DNA from: Microcoleus sp036704825
GTDB taxonomy: Bacteria > Cyanobacteriota > Cyanobacteriia > Cyanobacteriales > Microcoleaceae
Length of the DNA stretch: 64,000 bases
Assembly: GCA_036704825.1 (NCBI GenBank)
Contig: JAUBSN010000035.1
Span: 14,372-78,371 of the forward strand
Direction: 5' to 3'
The notes beneath the pieces were generated by a model that had not been told where the DNA came from, made no database searches, and saw only the letters and a program-made list of their open reading frames with translations. Both the position numbers and the translations under genes were made by a program. Of the stretch, positions 8,058 through 17,092 are shown in pieces; the stretch's first letter is position 1; every line of letters starts with the position of its first letter.

Positions 8058-9224
8058 ATGCTTCCCTTTATCCGAAAAGATTTAGCCGAACTTACCGCAT
8101 ACACTCCCCATCCGGGCGGCACATCAGGAGAACCAGCGCACTCGGAAAGTGCGATCGATCGCCTCGATACCAACGAATGCCCCTACGACTTACCAGAGGA
8201 ATTAAAAAAAAAGCTAGCTTGGAGTTACCAGCAATTAATTGAGACAAATCGCTATCCCGACGGAGGCCACGCAGCACTCAAAGAGGCGATCGCCCAATAC
8301 GTCAATGAATCAATCACAATCCCCGGGCTAGGGGGGGTTACACTTCCAAAAACCGCCATTACAGGCGACAATATTTCTGTTGGCAACGGTTCCGACGAAC
8401 TAATTAGATCCATCTTAATAGCTACTTGTTTAGGCGGTACAGGCTCTATTTTGGTAGCGAATCCCACCTTTTCGATGTATGGAATAATCGCCCAAACCCT
8501 CGGCATTCCCGTTGCGAGTGTTCAGCGGAAAGAGGAGAATTTTGAAATCGATATCGAGGCGGCTAAAAGGGCGATCTACCAAAATCAAAATCCCCCCGTG
8601 CGCGCCGTCTTTGTCGTTCATCCCAATTCCCCCACAGCCAATGCTTTGACAGCAGATGAAATAGAATGGCTGGAAAGTTTGCCGTCAGAAATATTAGTAG
8701 TAATTGACGAAGCTTATTTTGAATTCAGCCAAAATACGTTAGCTGCAAATTTACAACAGCATCCGAATTGGATAATTTTGCGGACATTTTCCAAAGCTTT
8801 TCGATTGGCATCAATGAGAGTCGGATATGCGATCGCCCATCCCGAACTCACAGCAACCTTAGAAAAAATCCGCCTCCCATACAACCTTCCCAGTTTCTCG
8901 CAAACTGCAGCAGAGTTAGCTTTAGCGCAGCGGCAGTTATTGCTAGCAACTATTCCCGAAACTCTATCAGAAAGAGCGAAATTAATTGCAGCGCTAACTC
9001 AGCATCAAAAATTGCAAGTTTGGCCGAGTGCGGCTAACTTCGTTTACCTGCGGGTGAAAGCTGGTGAGGGCGAATCTGCCGAACAAGAACACAAACAAAT
9101 CATGCAGCAGCTAAAAGATCGAGGGACTTTAATTAGGCATACTGGAGGAGGTTTGCGAATTACGGTGGGTAGCCCGGAGGAAAATCAGCGAACAGTCGAT
9201 CGAATCGCAGCGATTTTTAATTGA
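8058..9224 (+). CDS. hisC: histidinol-phosphate aminotransferase
   Basis: This is a PLP-dependent class I/II aminotransferase that converts imidazole-acetol phosphate to histidinol phosphate in histidine synthesis. The 388 residues contain LDTNECPYDLP (substrate-loop start), RYPDGG, SVGNGSDELI and NPTFSMY. VHPNSPTAN and VVIDEAYFEF (PLP-pyridine Asp) follow. The Schiff-base lysine is in RTFSKAFRLASMRVGY, and a late Arg is in GGGLRITVG. The length is slightly above the usual 350-370 because of an insert at GLGGVTLPK. It is a single gene with no other his genes nearby, as is usual in cyanobacteria. Confidence 0.93.
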   Translation: MLPFIRKDLAELTAYTPHPGGTSGEPAHSESAIDRLDTNECPYDLPEELKKKLAWSYQQLIETNRYPDGGHAALKEAIAQYVNESITIPGLGGVTLPKTAITGDNISVGNGSDELIRSILIATCLGGTGSILVANPTFSMYGIIAQTLGIPVASVQRKEENFEIDIEAAKRAIYQNQNPPVRAVFVVHPNSPTANALTADEIEWLESLPSEILVVIDEAYFEFSQNTLAANLQQHPNWIILRTFSKAFRLASMRVGYAIAHPELTATLEKIRLPYNLPSFSQTAAELALAQRQLLLATIPETLSERAKLIAALTQHQKLQVWPSAANFVYLRVKAGEGESAEQEHKQIMQQLKDRGTLIRHTGGGLRITVGSPEENQRTVDRIAAIFN

Positions 9225-9273
9225 CAAAACCCCTGAAAAATGGTATGATTTCAAGCAAATTACCAGGCCATGT

Positions 9274-9846
9274 TTAATTATCAATCTGTCGCGCCGCCCG
9301 AATGGTTTGGGGAAATACGCCTACCAAAAGTGCCAAAGCTTCATCGGGAATTTGTGCCACCGTTTCCCAATCCAAATATTGTTCAAACTGAGTTAAAACC
9401 ATTTGTGCGCGTTCCAAAGCTATCGGTTTTGCCGTTAACTGTTCCATTAACCGCACCCACTGCCGCCGAATTCCAAAAGCTTTCTGTATTTCTTCGGGAG
9501 ATTGAGGGCAAACCAAACAAAAATCGCCGACGGGAATCGCCTGCTGAGAGTCAACATCAAAAGCGCCCCCAACGGCAGCCCCAGGCCCGGCAAACTCCGC
9601 GTGGAAACGTTTAATCAAAATTAGGCCGTTCCGGCGACGGCTATCTACCATCAACAGCTTACCGCTGTTGATTTCTGAGAGAATGTCAGAGGAGTGGGGG
9701 TGTTCTGTCAAATCTGTGCCAAGGTTTCGATGTCGCAAGTCCGGGCCAGCAGAAAGGCCGACGCCGACAATATAATTAGAGGTAAGATTAGAGCTGGATG
9801 AAGTCTCAATTTTTTTCTCCTCCCGCTGCCGATCGAGATTATTCAT
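9274..9846 (-). CDS. conserved hypothetical protein
   Basis: The 190-residue soluble protein starts at ATG 9846. It has a charged N-terminus, then DLRHRNLGTDLTEHPHSSDI, GKLLMVDSRRRNGL and a C-terminal helical half (FEQYLDWETVAQIPDEALAL). I recognise no characterised domain; the composition and codon use match the neighbours. It is convergent with hisC (49 bp) and divergent from the DUF2358 gene (37 bp), so the two divergent genes share a very short promoter region. The antisense reading frame over 9270-9614 is a shadow. Confidence 0.65.
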   Translation of the reverse strand: MNNLDRQREEKKIETSSSSNLTSNYIVGVGLSAGPDLRHRNLGTDLTEHPHSSDILSEINSGKLLMVDSRRRNGLILIKRFHAEFAGPGAAVGGAFDVDSQQAIPVGDFCLVCPQSPEEIQKAFGIRRQWVRLMEQLTAKPIALERAQMVLTQFEQYLDWETVAQIPDEALALLVGVFPQTIRAARQIDN

Positions 9847-9883
9847 TTAAAGTTATAAATTAATACTGTCACAAGGTGGTAGT

Positions 9884-10330
9884 TTGAGCGCGATAGAATA
9901 TCAAATCCAGGTAGAACAAGCAGTAGACACTCTGAAAGCGGATCTCCCGACGCTGTTTGAGAAAGACATCTCCTACGACATCTACACAAAAGATGTTTAT
10001 TTTCAAGACCCTGTTAACAAATTTAAAGGAAAAATCAACTATCGCATTATCTTTTGGACTCTGCGATTTCACGGGCAGCTATTCTTTAGCGAGATTTACT
10101 TCGACCTGCACGACGCAGGTCAGACAGCCCCTGATACTATTGTTGCAAATTGGACTGTTCGCGGCACACTGCGGGTTCCCTGGAAAGCTCGGATTTTTTT
10201 TAACGGCTACTCTACTTATAAACTGGATAAAGACGGCTTAATTTACGAACATATCGACACCTGGGACAGAGATCCCGGAGAGATTTTAAAGCAGTTTTTC
10301 CGCAAGGGGGAGGAGGCGACCCAAGTATAA
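9884..10330 (+). CDS. DUF2358 family protein
   Basis: The 148-residue protein starts with TTG 9884, supported by AAGGTGG about 4-10 bp upstream. Its pattern, DLPTLFEKDISYDIYTKDVY then FQDPVNKFKGKINYR and WTVRGTLRVPWKARIFFNG, ending DTWDRDP, fits DUF2358, a SnoaL/NTF2-like fold found in cyanobacteria and plastids. Members have no established activity; the fold usually forms a small ligand-binding cone. No signal peptide is seen. Confidence 0.8.
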   Translation: MSAIEYQIQVEQAVDTLKADLPTLFEKDISYDIYTKDVYFQDPVNKFKGKINYRIIFWTLRFHGQLFFSEIYFDLHDAGQTAPDTIVANWTVRGTLRVPWKARIFFNGYSTYKLDKDGLIYEHIDTWDRDPGEILKQFFRKGEEATQV

Positions 10331-10416
10331 GCCAAAAAGGTCGATCGTGCGGGTCGATCGGGCGCGACAACCCAAATAACTTACAATGAGTAAAATAATC
10401 ATCAGCCCTCCGATTC

Positions 10417-10480
10417 ATTTTCTGCTATTTGTAAATTGCTAAAACGATCGCCTCCCCAGATTTATTTTCTGCTATTTGTA
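10417..10480. repeat. 17-bp direct repeat, period 47
   Basis: ATTTTCTGCTATTTGTA occurs at 10417-10433 and 10464-10480, just upstream of the fasciclin gene start at 10496. It could be a duplicated upstream sequence; a regulatory role is not shown. Confidence 0.6.
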
Positions 10481-10495
10481 CTCCCTAAAAACATC

Positions 10496-10912
10496 ATGGC
10501 TGATATTGTCCAGACTGCCAACAATGCCGGCTCTTTCAAAACACTCGTGACTGTTATTGAAGCGGCTGGTTTGTTAGATTTATTGCAAAGTCCGGGCCCC
10601 TACACCGTCTTAGCACCAACTGACGAGGCATTTGCCAAAATTCCTGCGAACACTATTACCTCTTGGCGGGAAGACATACCCAAGATCGAGAAAATTCTGA
10701 CTTATCACATTCTGTTTGGCGAGGTACTAACTGAGAATTTGCTGGAGTTAACTTCTCCTGAAACAGTGAAAGGTTCTGTGGTGGGAATTGATACTTCTGA
10801 GGGCATTAAAGTGAATGATGCTCAAGTTCTCACTTCAGATATTCTTGCCGACAATGGCGTCATTCATATCATTGATTCGGTGCTAATACCAGCAATGGTT
10901 GCAGCAGAATAA
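10496..10912 (+). CDS. fasciclin (FAS1) domain protein
   Basis: ATG 10496 gives a 138-residue protein consisting of one FAS1 domain. It reads MADIVQTANNAGSFKTLVTV, then the H1 motif YTVLAPTDEAFAKIP, then LTYHILFGEV and the H2-like GVIHIIDSVLIP. It has no signal peptide, so it resembles the short cytosolic or non-classically exported FAS1 proteins of cyanobacteria. FAS1 domains mediate adhesion; the role of these stand-alone forms is unknown. The frame also extends upstream to 10436, but that part covers the direct repeat and looks non-coding. Confidence 0.88.
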   Translation: MADIVQTANNAGSFKTLVTVIEAAGLLDLLQSPGPYTVLAPTDEAFAKIPANTITSWREDIPKIEKILTYHILFGEVLTENLLELTSPETVKGSVVGIDTSEGIKVNDAQVLTSDILADNGVIHIIDSVLIPAMVAAE

Positions 10913-10925
10913 AACTTGTGTTTTC

Positions 10926-11076
10926 GCTGATAAATGTCGGGTACGCTAGGCGCACCTGATACCTATAATAAATTCTAATAAATTTACAATAAGCGGCACA
11001 AATCACCGATAAATGTCGGGGTACGCACCTTACACCGATAAATGTCGGGCGCGCACCTTACACCGATAAATGTCGG
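10926..11076. repeat. tandem 28-29 bp repeats with CCGATAAATGTCGG core
   Basis: CACCGATAAATGTCGG starts at 11004, 11033 and 11061, with GTACGCACCTTA-type spacers giving periods of 29 and 28 bp. A diverged unit (GCTGATAAATGTCGGGTACG) begins at 10926. Each core is a small palindrome, CCGA/TCGG. The array sits in the convergent gap between the fasciclin gene and the GH13 gene. Confidence 0.8.
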
Positions 11077-11116
11077 CCTGCGGGGAGCCGATTACCTACA
11101 TTTTCAACTAATTATC

Positions 11117-12574
11117 CTAACCTAAAATCAAGCCCGATCGTGCCGGCAGCATCAATTCTAAATGTCGAGTTTCCCCGTCACCTTTCCAAACAAACTCGCC
11201 TTTTCCATACAGCAATTTATCATGAGGAGATTTCAAATTAGCTGCCTCAAAGCTAATATTAGCTTCTTCTGTCGCCACATTGACAGCAACAACTATTTCC
11301 TCATCCCCCAAAATTCTGGCAAAAACGTAAACCGTTCCCTCAGTAAACAGAATTTGGTACGATCCTGTACGGAGGGCAGCATATTTGTGGCGCAAAGCTA
11401 TCAACTGCTTGTGATAATCTAAAACATCAAGTTCCCAGTGAGATTCTAAGGGAAAACCGCGGCGAGAATCGGGATCGAGAGCGCCGGGCAAACCTACTTC
11501 ATCGCCGTAGTAAATGCTGGGAGCTCCGGGAAAAGTTAACAGCAGCAAAGTAGCTAGTTCGACGCTAGCTTTATCGCCTCCAGCAATTGACAACAACCTA
11601 GCTGTATCGTGACTGGCCAACAAATTAAGTTGAGTTAGCTGTATCTGCCACGGGTAAAGTTCCAAAACGTGTTTAATTTTTTCGCCGTACTGTTTAGCAA
11701 AAAGCGCCGGATAGGGATGGTAAGAACGGCCTTCTATTTGAGCTAAATCTACCCTGTCGCCCGCTGCAAAAGCAATTGTCGGCCCTGCAAAAAGATAATT
11801 CATTACCCCGTCAAATTGAGTACCGTCGAGCCATTCTCTCGCATCTTCCCAGACTTCGCCGACAATGTAAGCTTCGGGATTAATTGCTTTAACTCGATCG
11901 CGAAATTCCTGCCAAAATCCCGGGCTTTTAATTTCAAAAGGAACGTCCAGCCGCCAGCCGTCGATGCCGAATTTAATCCAATATTCGGCGATTTCCATGA
12001 TGTATTCTCGCACTTCTGGATTGTCGTGATTGAATTCAGGAAGTGCTCGATTCCCGTCCCAACCGGCATAGTTAGCAGGAAAATTGCCGTCGTAGGCGGA
12101 TAGCGGCCAGCCTTCTATTTTAAACCAATCCAGCCAAGGAGAATGGGGGCCGTTTTCGAGGATGTCGTGAAAGAAGAAAAAGCCGCGGCTGGCGTGGTTG
12201 AATACGCCGTCGAGGACGATTTTGATGTTGCGATCGTGAGCGGCGTCTAGAAGCTCTTTAAAAGCCGGATTGCCGCCCAACATGGGATCGACTTGATAGT
12301 AGTCGTGGGTATGGTAGCGGTGATTGCTGGCCGACTGAAATATGGGCGTGAAGTAAATTGCGTTAATGCCTAAGTCTTGCAAGTAGTCTAGCTGTTCCAT
12401 CACGCCCCACAAGTCCCCGCCTTTGTAGCCTTGGAGGGTGGGGCTCTCGTGCCATTCTTCCCACATGAAGTTTTGCAGCAGGCGTTTGCGGGGCTGTTTG
12501 CTTTTGGCGAAGCGATCGGGGAATATTTGGTAGAATACGGCGTGTTTAACCCAGTCCGGTGTTTGAATTTGCAT
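11117..12574 (-). CDS. GH13 alpha-amylase-family glycosidase
   Basis: The 485-residue enzyme hydrolyses or transfers alpha-1,4-glucans. The (beta/alpha)8 signatures are all present: DGVFNH (motif I), GWRLDVPFE with the nucleophile Asp (II), GEVWED with the acid/base Glu (III) and LLASHDT with the stabilising Asp (IV). The QGYKGGDLWGVMEQLDYLQD opening and overall length resemble neopullulanase or maltogenic-amylase-like enzymes without the N-terminal CBM34 domain. There is no signal peptide, so it is cytosolic and probably acts on glycogen or maltodextrin. Divergent glgC 740 bp away fits a role in glycogen turnover. Confidence 0.9.
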   Translation of the reverse strand: MQIQTPDWVKHAVFYQIFPDRFAKSKQPRKRLLQNFMWEEWHESPTLQGYKGGDLWGVMEQLDYLQDLGINAIYFTPIFQSASNHRYHTHDYYQVDPMLGGNPAFKELLDAAHDRNIKIVLDGVFNHASRGFFFFHDILENGPHSPWLDWFKIEGWPLSAYDGNFPANYAGWDGNRALPEFNHDNPEVREYIMEIAEYWIKFGIDGWRLDVPFEIKSPGFWQEFRDRVKAINPEAYIVGEVWEDAREWLDGTQFDGVMNYLFAGPTIAFAAGDRVDLAQIEGRSYHPYPALFAKQYGEKIKHVLELYPWQIQLTQLNLLASHDTARLLSIAGGDKASVELATLLLLTFPGAPSIYYGDEVGLPGALDPDSRRGFPLESHWELDVLDYHKQLIALRHKYAALRTGSYQILFTEGTVYVFARILGDEEIVVAVNVATEEANISFEAANLKSPHDKLLYGKGEFVWKGDGETRHLELMLPARSGLILG

Positions 12575-12735
12575 ACACTTTTGCTCGCTTTTACGCTTTA
12601 GGCTACAGCAGCAGAGGTTTGTAGGGGATCTAGCTTTTGGTAGAGAATAGACATTTTATCCAATGCTGTCGATCGACAAAATTGTAAAATATTACACAAA
12701 TTTGCAGTCAGTCTCAGATTGAAAACAGACTCTAC

Positions 12736-12864
12736 CTAGAAATTTCTCGTCCCAGCGGGCGGCGCTTCTTGACTGCTGTGGAGTCCGACAAACTCACACA
12801 ACAGGAACGCCACCAAAAAGAACGAGCTCAAACCCGAACCCAAAGGGCCATCTGTGCGCGACAC
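12736..12864 (-). CDS. doubtful small membrane protein
   Basis: A GTG at 12864 would start a 42-residue product with a hydrophobic helix (GLSSFFLVAFLLCEFVGL) and a short polar tail. The frame is open further upstream without an ATG, so it could equally be the tail of a degraded gene. No clear ribosome-binding site is visible. Reported only because the helix is clean and the size is typical of small photosynthetic or respiratory subunits; I do not recognise the family. Confidence 0.2.
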   Translation of the reverse strand: MSRTDGPLGSGLSSFFLVAFLLCEFVGLHSSQEAPPAGTRNF

Positions 12865-13130
12865 GGCGCGATCGACCAGCCTTGAAAAATAACAACAGCG
12901 CCACGAGCCTGGATGGAGAAATTGCCAGCAGGGGGAATTAACCCAAGAAACTTGTAATTAAAAGCCCAAACCCCGAACCTTATTCTTTCCTTAAACTGCC
13001 TTTATTTATTGAAGGGTATTTTAACTCGCAACTCAAAACTTTTTTAAATATCCATTATGGATTGATGGGTATTTTAACTCACAACTCACAACTCCTAACT
13101 CCAGTCGCGGACGCACTCTAACTCTCATCA

Positions 13131-13200
13131 ACCGGGTTTTTTAACTCTTATTCAGGGTGGGAAGAAGTATTTGGATTAAACAACCCGGTTTCTGCGTAAG
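13131..13200. repeat. AAACCGGGTTT palindromic element, copy B
   Basis: The arms are ACCGGGTTTTTT at the left and AACCCGGTTTCTGCGTAAG at the right, with GAAGTATTTGGATT in the core. The layout matches copies at 32087 and 51106. Confidence 0.6.
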
Positions 13201-13314
13201 CGACTCAACTCATCACTCAAAACTCAAAACTTCCTTGCTCCCCCCCCTTGTCAAGAAGCCCTCACCATCCGACACTGTACTTGGAGAGTTAATCGACCCT
13301 AGGGAGAAAGTTCC

Positions 13315-14604
13315 TTGAAAAAAGTCTTAGCCATCATCCTCGGTGGCGGTGTAGGCACCCGCCTTTACCCCCTAACCAAACTGCGAGCCAAACCCGCAGT
13401 TCCCCTCGCCGGCAAATATCGCCTCATCGATATTCCTGTCAGCAACTGCATCAACTCGGAAATAGTCAAAATTTACGTCCTCACGCAATTCAACTCGGCA
13501 TCCCTCAACCGCCACATCGCTCGCACCTACAACTTTTCCGGCTTCACCGACGGATTTGCCGAGGTGCTCGCCGCCCAGCAAACTCAGGAAAACCCCAACT
13601 GGTTTCAAGGGACAGCGGACGCAGTTCGCCAATATCTTTGGCTGCTAGAAGAGTGGGACGTTGACGAATACTTGATTCTTTCGGGCGATCACTTATATCG
13701 CATGGACTACCAGAAGTTTGTGCACAGACACCGCGAAACCAACGCCGATATCACCCTCTCGGTTTTGCCTATGGACGAGAAGCGGGCCTCAGATTTCGGT
13801 TTGATGAAAATCGACGACAGCGGCCGCATTGTTTCTTTCAGCGAAAAGCCCAAAGGCGATGCGCTCAAACAAATGCAGGTGGATACTACTAAACTGGGAC
13901 TGACAGCGCAGCAGGCTCAGGAAAGTCCTTACATTGCTTCGATGGGGATTTACGTCTTCAAAAAAGAAGTTCTGATTAAACTTCTGAAAGAATCTCCCAC
14001 CCAAACTGATTTTGGTAAAGAGATTATTCCGAATAATGCAAAAGACCACAACGTTCAAGCTTATTTGTTTGACGATTATTGGGAAGATATCGGAACTATT
14101 GAGGCTTTTTACGATGCTAACTTGGCTCTGACAAAACAGCCTCAGCCGCCTTTCAGTTTTTACGATGAAAAGGCTCCGATTTACACTCGCCCGCGTTTCT
14201 TGCCGCCGACTAAGCTGTTAGATACTCACGTGACGGAGTCGATTATTGCTGAAGGCTGCATTCTCAAAGAGTGCCGGATAGACCATTCTGTGTTGGGAGT
14301 TCGATCGCGCATTGAAGCTGGATGTACGATTCAAGACACCCTGGTAATGGGTGCTGACTTCTACGAACCCGACGCCGAACGGCATTCGAGTTTGGACAGC
14401 GGTGGCGTCGCCCTGGGCATCGGTGCAGATACTACAATTCGCCGCGCGATTGTGGATAAAAATGCCCGCATCGGCCGCAATGTTCAAATAATTAATAAAG
14501 ACCGAGTGGAAGAAGCCAACCGCGAAAACCAAGGTTTTTACATCCGCAGCGGCATTGTAGTCGTTCTGAAAAATGCCACGATTCCTGATGGAACTATCAT
14601 TTAG
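13315..14604 (+). CDS. glgC: glucose-1-phosphate adenylyltransferase (ADP-glucose pyrophosphorylase)
   Basis: It makes ADP-glucose from ATP and glucose-1-phosphate, the committed and 3-PGA/Pi-controlled step of glycogen synthesis. The 429 residues match the cyanobacterial length. The start is TTG 13315 with GGGAGAAAG about 5-13 bp upstream. Visible are GGGVGTRLYPLT (nucleotide loop), RAKPAVPLAGKYRLID, LSGDHLYRMDY (catalytic Asp), FSEKPKG (sugar-phosphate Lys), YIASMGIYVF and DDYWEDIGT. A C-terminal left-handed beta helix follows, ending in RSGIVVVLKNATIPDG, the allosteric region. Confidence 0.97.
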   Translation: MKKVLAIILGGGVGTRLYPLTKLRAKPAVPLAGKYRLIDIPVSNCINSEIVKIYVLTQFNSASLNRHIARTYNFSGFTDGFAEVLAAQQTQENPNWFQGTADAVRQYLWLLEEWDVDEYLILSGDHLYRMDYQKFVHRHRETNADITLSVLPMDEKRASDFGLMKIDDSGRIVSFSEKPKGDALKQMQVDTTKLGLTAQQAQESPYIASMGIYVFKKEVLIKLLKESPTQTDFGKEIIPNNAKDHNVQAYLFDDYWEDIGTIEAFYDANLALTKQPQPPFSFYDEKAPIYTRPRFLPPTKLLDTHVTESIIAEGCILKECRIDHSVLGVRSRIEAGCTIQDTLVMGADFYEPDAERHSSLDSGGVALGIGADTTIRRAIVDKNARIGRNVQIINKDRVEEANRENQGFYIRSGIVVVLKNATIPDGTII

Positions 14605-14750
14605 TTATTAGTCATTAGTCATTAGTCGTCAGTCATTAGTTTTTTAATTTAACATCTGTTACCTCTGAGCAAGTGAGGGATGATAAATCAGTAAATTAGT
14701 GACAGAGCACCAATGACCGATGACTGATGACTGATGACGAAATTCATTCT
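14605..14750. repeat. heptamer short tandem repeats around AGTCATT/TGACTGA
   Basis: Directly after the glgC stop come repeated TTAGTCA units (about 14606-14640), and near 14715-14737 the complementary-type ACTGATG units. These are STRR-type repeats common in filamentous cyanobacteria. The two blocks are roughly inverted relative to each other and could fold together. Confidence 0.7.
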
Positions 14751-14829
14751 TTTTTTTGTAGATTATTAATTCCCACCGCTGATGCGAGGTTGTCGAAATA
14801 CTTGGCTTTGTTTAAAGGCTCGCGCATTA

Positions 14830-15030
14830 TTAAGCGACTGTCTCTGTTACTGTCTGCCGTGATACAGATATGTCCGATCGCCTGCGTCTGGCGAATAGCT
14901 TCTGATTTTTGTATTTGCGCTGGTAGCACGACTGACAAATGCGCTGCCCGTTTCTGAGTAAAACAGAACTCTCGGAACTATCTTTCCAATCGTCGCAGCA
15001 GCCGCAAGGCCAACTTAGCAAATAATTCAT
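14830..15030 (-). CDS. small Cys-rich hypothetical protein
   Basis: The 66-residue frame starts at ATG 15030. It has CGCCDDW near the N-terminus and CQSCYQRKYKNQK in the middle, which could make a four-cysteine zinc site, then an Arg-rich stretch RRRRSD. I know no named family. Coding is plausible because the cysteine pairs look organised, but the tail runs into low-information sequence, so it may be spurious. Confidence 0.4.
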   Translation of the reverse strand: MNYLLSWPCGCCDDWKDSSESSVLLRNGQRICQSCYQRKYKNQKLFARRRRSDISVSRQTVTETVA

Positions 15031-15919
15031 AATGTTAGCACCCTACTAGCGTTAAAAGCCGATCGCTCTACTATCCTATCTTAATGTTTTAGAAAAGAGT
15101 GTGATGTAGCTAACAGACAGGGTAGAAATTATGTTATAATACTTGGATTTAAATCTATTCAGAGGTTGTCAAAATAAAATTTGATAGCACAGGTCTGGGG
15201 TGAATAAAAAATCTTGAGAAATTTTGTGCAAGAACGGGGCAATTTAGGGTATTATACAGTCACAATTCAGACACCAGATTTGGCAGAACTTGGTGAGGAA
15301 AAGCTGCTAAGATTTGGATGGGAGATAAAGCTCATATCAAGAAGTTAGTAGGGGTAAGCCGGGGCGTAGCCATCGCACCGCGCCCCGGAAAAAAAGAGCA
15401 AAAACAATCGATCGTCCGCAGCAGTCAACCCTCCCGGTCTCGCGCCCGCGACAGCAGCAGCTTTCCCCGCCTCACCTAAACCGGGCTGCCACCTCCCAAA
15501 AGCCCTAAGCCTCATAACTTCCCAAAACTTTTCGCCGCAGCAGTTTCACCGTCTCAAAGCTCACAGGTATAGCAACGGCATATAGGGTAAGGACGTTCTT
15601 AATTGATGAAAGCATTGTTTTTGCTGTCGAATGCCACAAGCATTTCTAGAGGCGGCTGCTCCGGCTCCCTGGGATACCAGAGAGCCGAATGCTATAAAAT
15701 CTTAAACAGCAGCGGAGTGCGGAAATTGCGATCGAACGCCAAGCAACAACCGAACTCGATCGAGTCCCAACCTTTGATAACCTATAATTTGAATGAGATG
15801 CCGCAGGCACTTCGGCTTCTGGCATTAAACTAATTCGCCATCCTGCGGCTAATTTGGGATTTATTCTTTCTAACAACTAACAACTAACAAATAACAAGTA
15901 ATAAAGAGGGGATTGCTTA
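15031..15919. other. 890-bp intergenic region, no gene supported
   Basis: It contains a GC-rich hairpin (CCGGGGCG/CGCCCCGG) around 15358-15389 and scattered C-rich and A-rich tracts. Two overlapping frames of about 76 codons on opposite strands at 15603-15876 have no recognisable domain and atypical composition. The region should contain the promoter of the DnaJ-like gene; GAGGGG at 15906-15911 lies just before its start. Confidence 0.4.
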
Positions 15920-16930
15920 ATGGCTGCAACAGATTTTAAAGACTATTACGCTATTTTGGGACTCAACAAAACTGCCAGTTCAGACGAAATTAAAAAAACT
16001 TTCCGCAAACTAGCCCGCAAATACCACCCGGACATGAACCCCGGCAACAAAGAAGCCGAAGCTCGTTTTAAAGAAGTAAACGAAGCTTACGAAGTGCTAT
16101 CAGACCCAGAAAAACGCAAAAAATACGATCAATACGGTCAATACTGGAAGCAAGCTGCCACAACTCCAGGCGGGTGGCCCGGCGGGGGCAGTACGACTGT
16201 AGACTTTGGCGGCGTTGACTTCAGCCAGTACGGCAGTTTTGACGAATTTATCAATGCCTTGCTAGGTCGTGCAGGTAGCAGTCCGGGCAGTGGTCGCAAC
16301 GCCAAGTGGAATTACAGCAACTACCGCACCAGCAGTGGCGGGTCCACCGGTTTTGGCGGATTTGAAGATTTTGCGGGGTACGAAAACCGCAGCCAAGGGA
16401 ACTCTTTCGACACCGAGGTGGTGATTTCCCTGACTCTGGGGGAAGCATTTCGCGGAACCTCTAAGCGAGTCGCCACGGGCGAAGTTTCGATTCCAGCAGG
16501 AGTGAAAACCGGCAGCAAAATTCGGATAAAAGGCAAAGGTCAAGTTGACCCGTACACGAAGCAGCAGGGAGATTTGTACCTAAAATTAGAAGTTTTGCCT
16601 CACGCTTTCTTCCAGTTTGAGGGAGAGAATTTAGTCTGCGAAGTCCCGATAACTCCCGACGAAGCGGTGTTGGGAGCTTCAATGGAAGTCCCGGCGCCTG
16701 AAGGTACGATCACTGTGAAAGTTCCAGCGGGGATTCGTTCTGGTCAGTCTTTGCGGTTGCGGGGCAAAGGATGGCCGAAACCCAAGAAAAACGAGCGGAC
16801 TGATTTGTTGGTAAAAATTGCGATCGTGCCACCGAAAGAAATTAGCAGTGTAGAACGCGAATGCTATGAAAAAATCAAAGCAAATCGCACTTTTAATCCT
16901 CGCAGCAATCTCAATCAGATGGTGCTTTGA
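15920..16930 (+). CDS. DnaJ-class co-chaperone without zinc finger (CbpA type)
   Basis: The 336-residue protein has an N-terminal J domain (YYAILGLNKTASSDEIKKTF, HPD at about 37-39). A Gly/Phe/Ser-rich linker spans about residues 80-150, and a DnaJ C-terminal substrate-binding domain (GEAFRGTSKRV, then IPAGVKTGSKIRIKGKG) follows. The CxxCxGxG zinc-finger repeats of canonical DnaJ are missing, making it a type II J protein like CbpA. It stimulates the ATPase of a DnaK partner and delivers clients. It is monocistronic and distinct from the zinc-finger dnaJ at 53-54 kb. Confidence 0.9.
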   Translation: MAATDFKDYYAILGLNKTASSDEIKKTFRKLARKYHPDMNPGNKEAEARFKEVNEAYEVLSDPEKRKKYDQYGQYWKQAATTPGGWPGGGSTTVDFGGVDFSQYGSFDEFINALLGRAGSSPGSGRNAKWNYSNYRTSSGGSTGFGGFEDFAGYENRSQGNSFDTEVVISLTLGEAFRGTSKRVATGEVSIPAGVKTGSKIRIKGKGQVDPYTKQQGDLYLKLEVLPHAFFQFEGENLVCEVPITPDEAVLGASMEVPAPEGTITVKVPAGIRSGQSLRLRGKGWPKPKKNERTDLLVKIAIVPPKEISSVERECYEKIKANRTFNPRSNLNQMVL

Positions 16931-16982
16931 ATAAGCGTGAATTTCTCGGACGCAAATAAGATTTTTTGTTCGCTATTTATTC

Positions 16983-17005
16983 GGGACACAGCATTGTTGT
17001 GTCCC
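16983..17005 (+). terminator. hairpin downstream of the CbpA-type gene
   Basis: GGGACACA (16983-16990) pairs perfectly with TGTGTCCC (16998-17005), with a 7-nt loop. It lies in the convergent gap before the first DUF1816 gene and could serve both strands. No T-run follows. Confidence 0.45.
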
Positions 17006-17092
17006 TACTGTATGCCAGCGCGATCTCATTTGAAAATAACCCTGTTAACAAGTTAACTTTTCTTCGCCAGTGATTTGCATTTTCCAACCTTC

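Larger units (their letters stand above)
12575..13314. other. 740-bp divergent intergenic region upstream of the GH13 gene and glgC
   Basis: It holds both gene promoters, palindromic element copy B (13131-13200), and low-complexity blocks. The word GGTATTTTAACTC occurs twice, near 13015 and 13068, with ACAACTC-type repeats after it. A short minus-strand reading frame at 12736-12864 is listed separately as doubtful. No other gene is supported. Confidence 0.5.

Noticed and set aside
9270..9614. 114-codon frame opposite the hypothetical gene 9274-9846
   Set aside because: Pro/Arg-rich shadow of the minus-strand gene, whose protein looks more natural.
10926..11076. CRISPR array
   Set aside because: Only three or four units, spacers nearly identical to one another, no cas genes.
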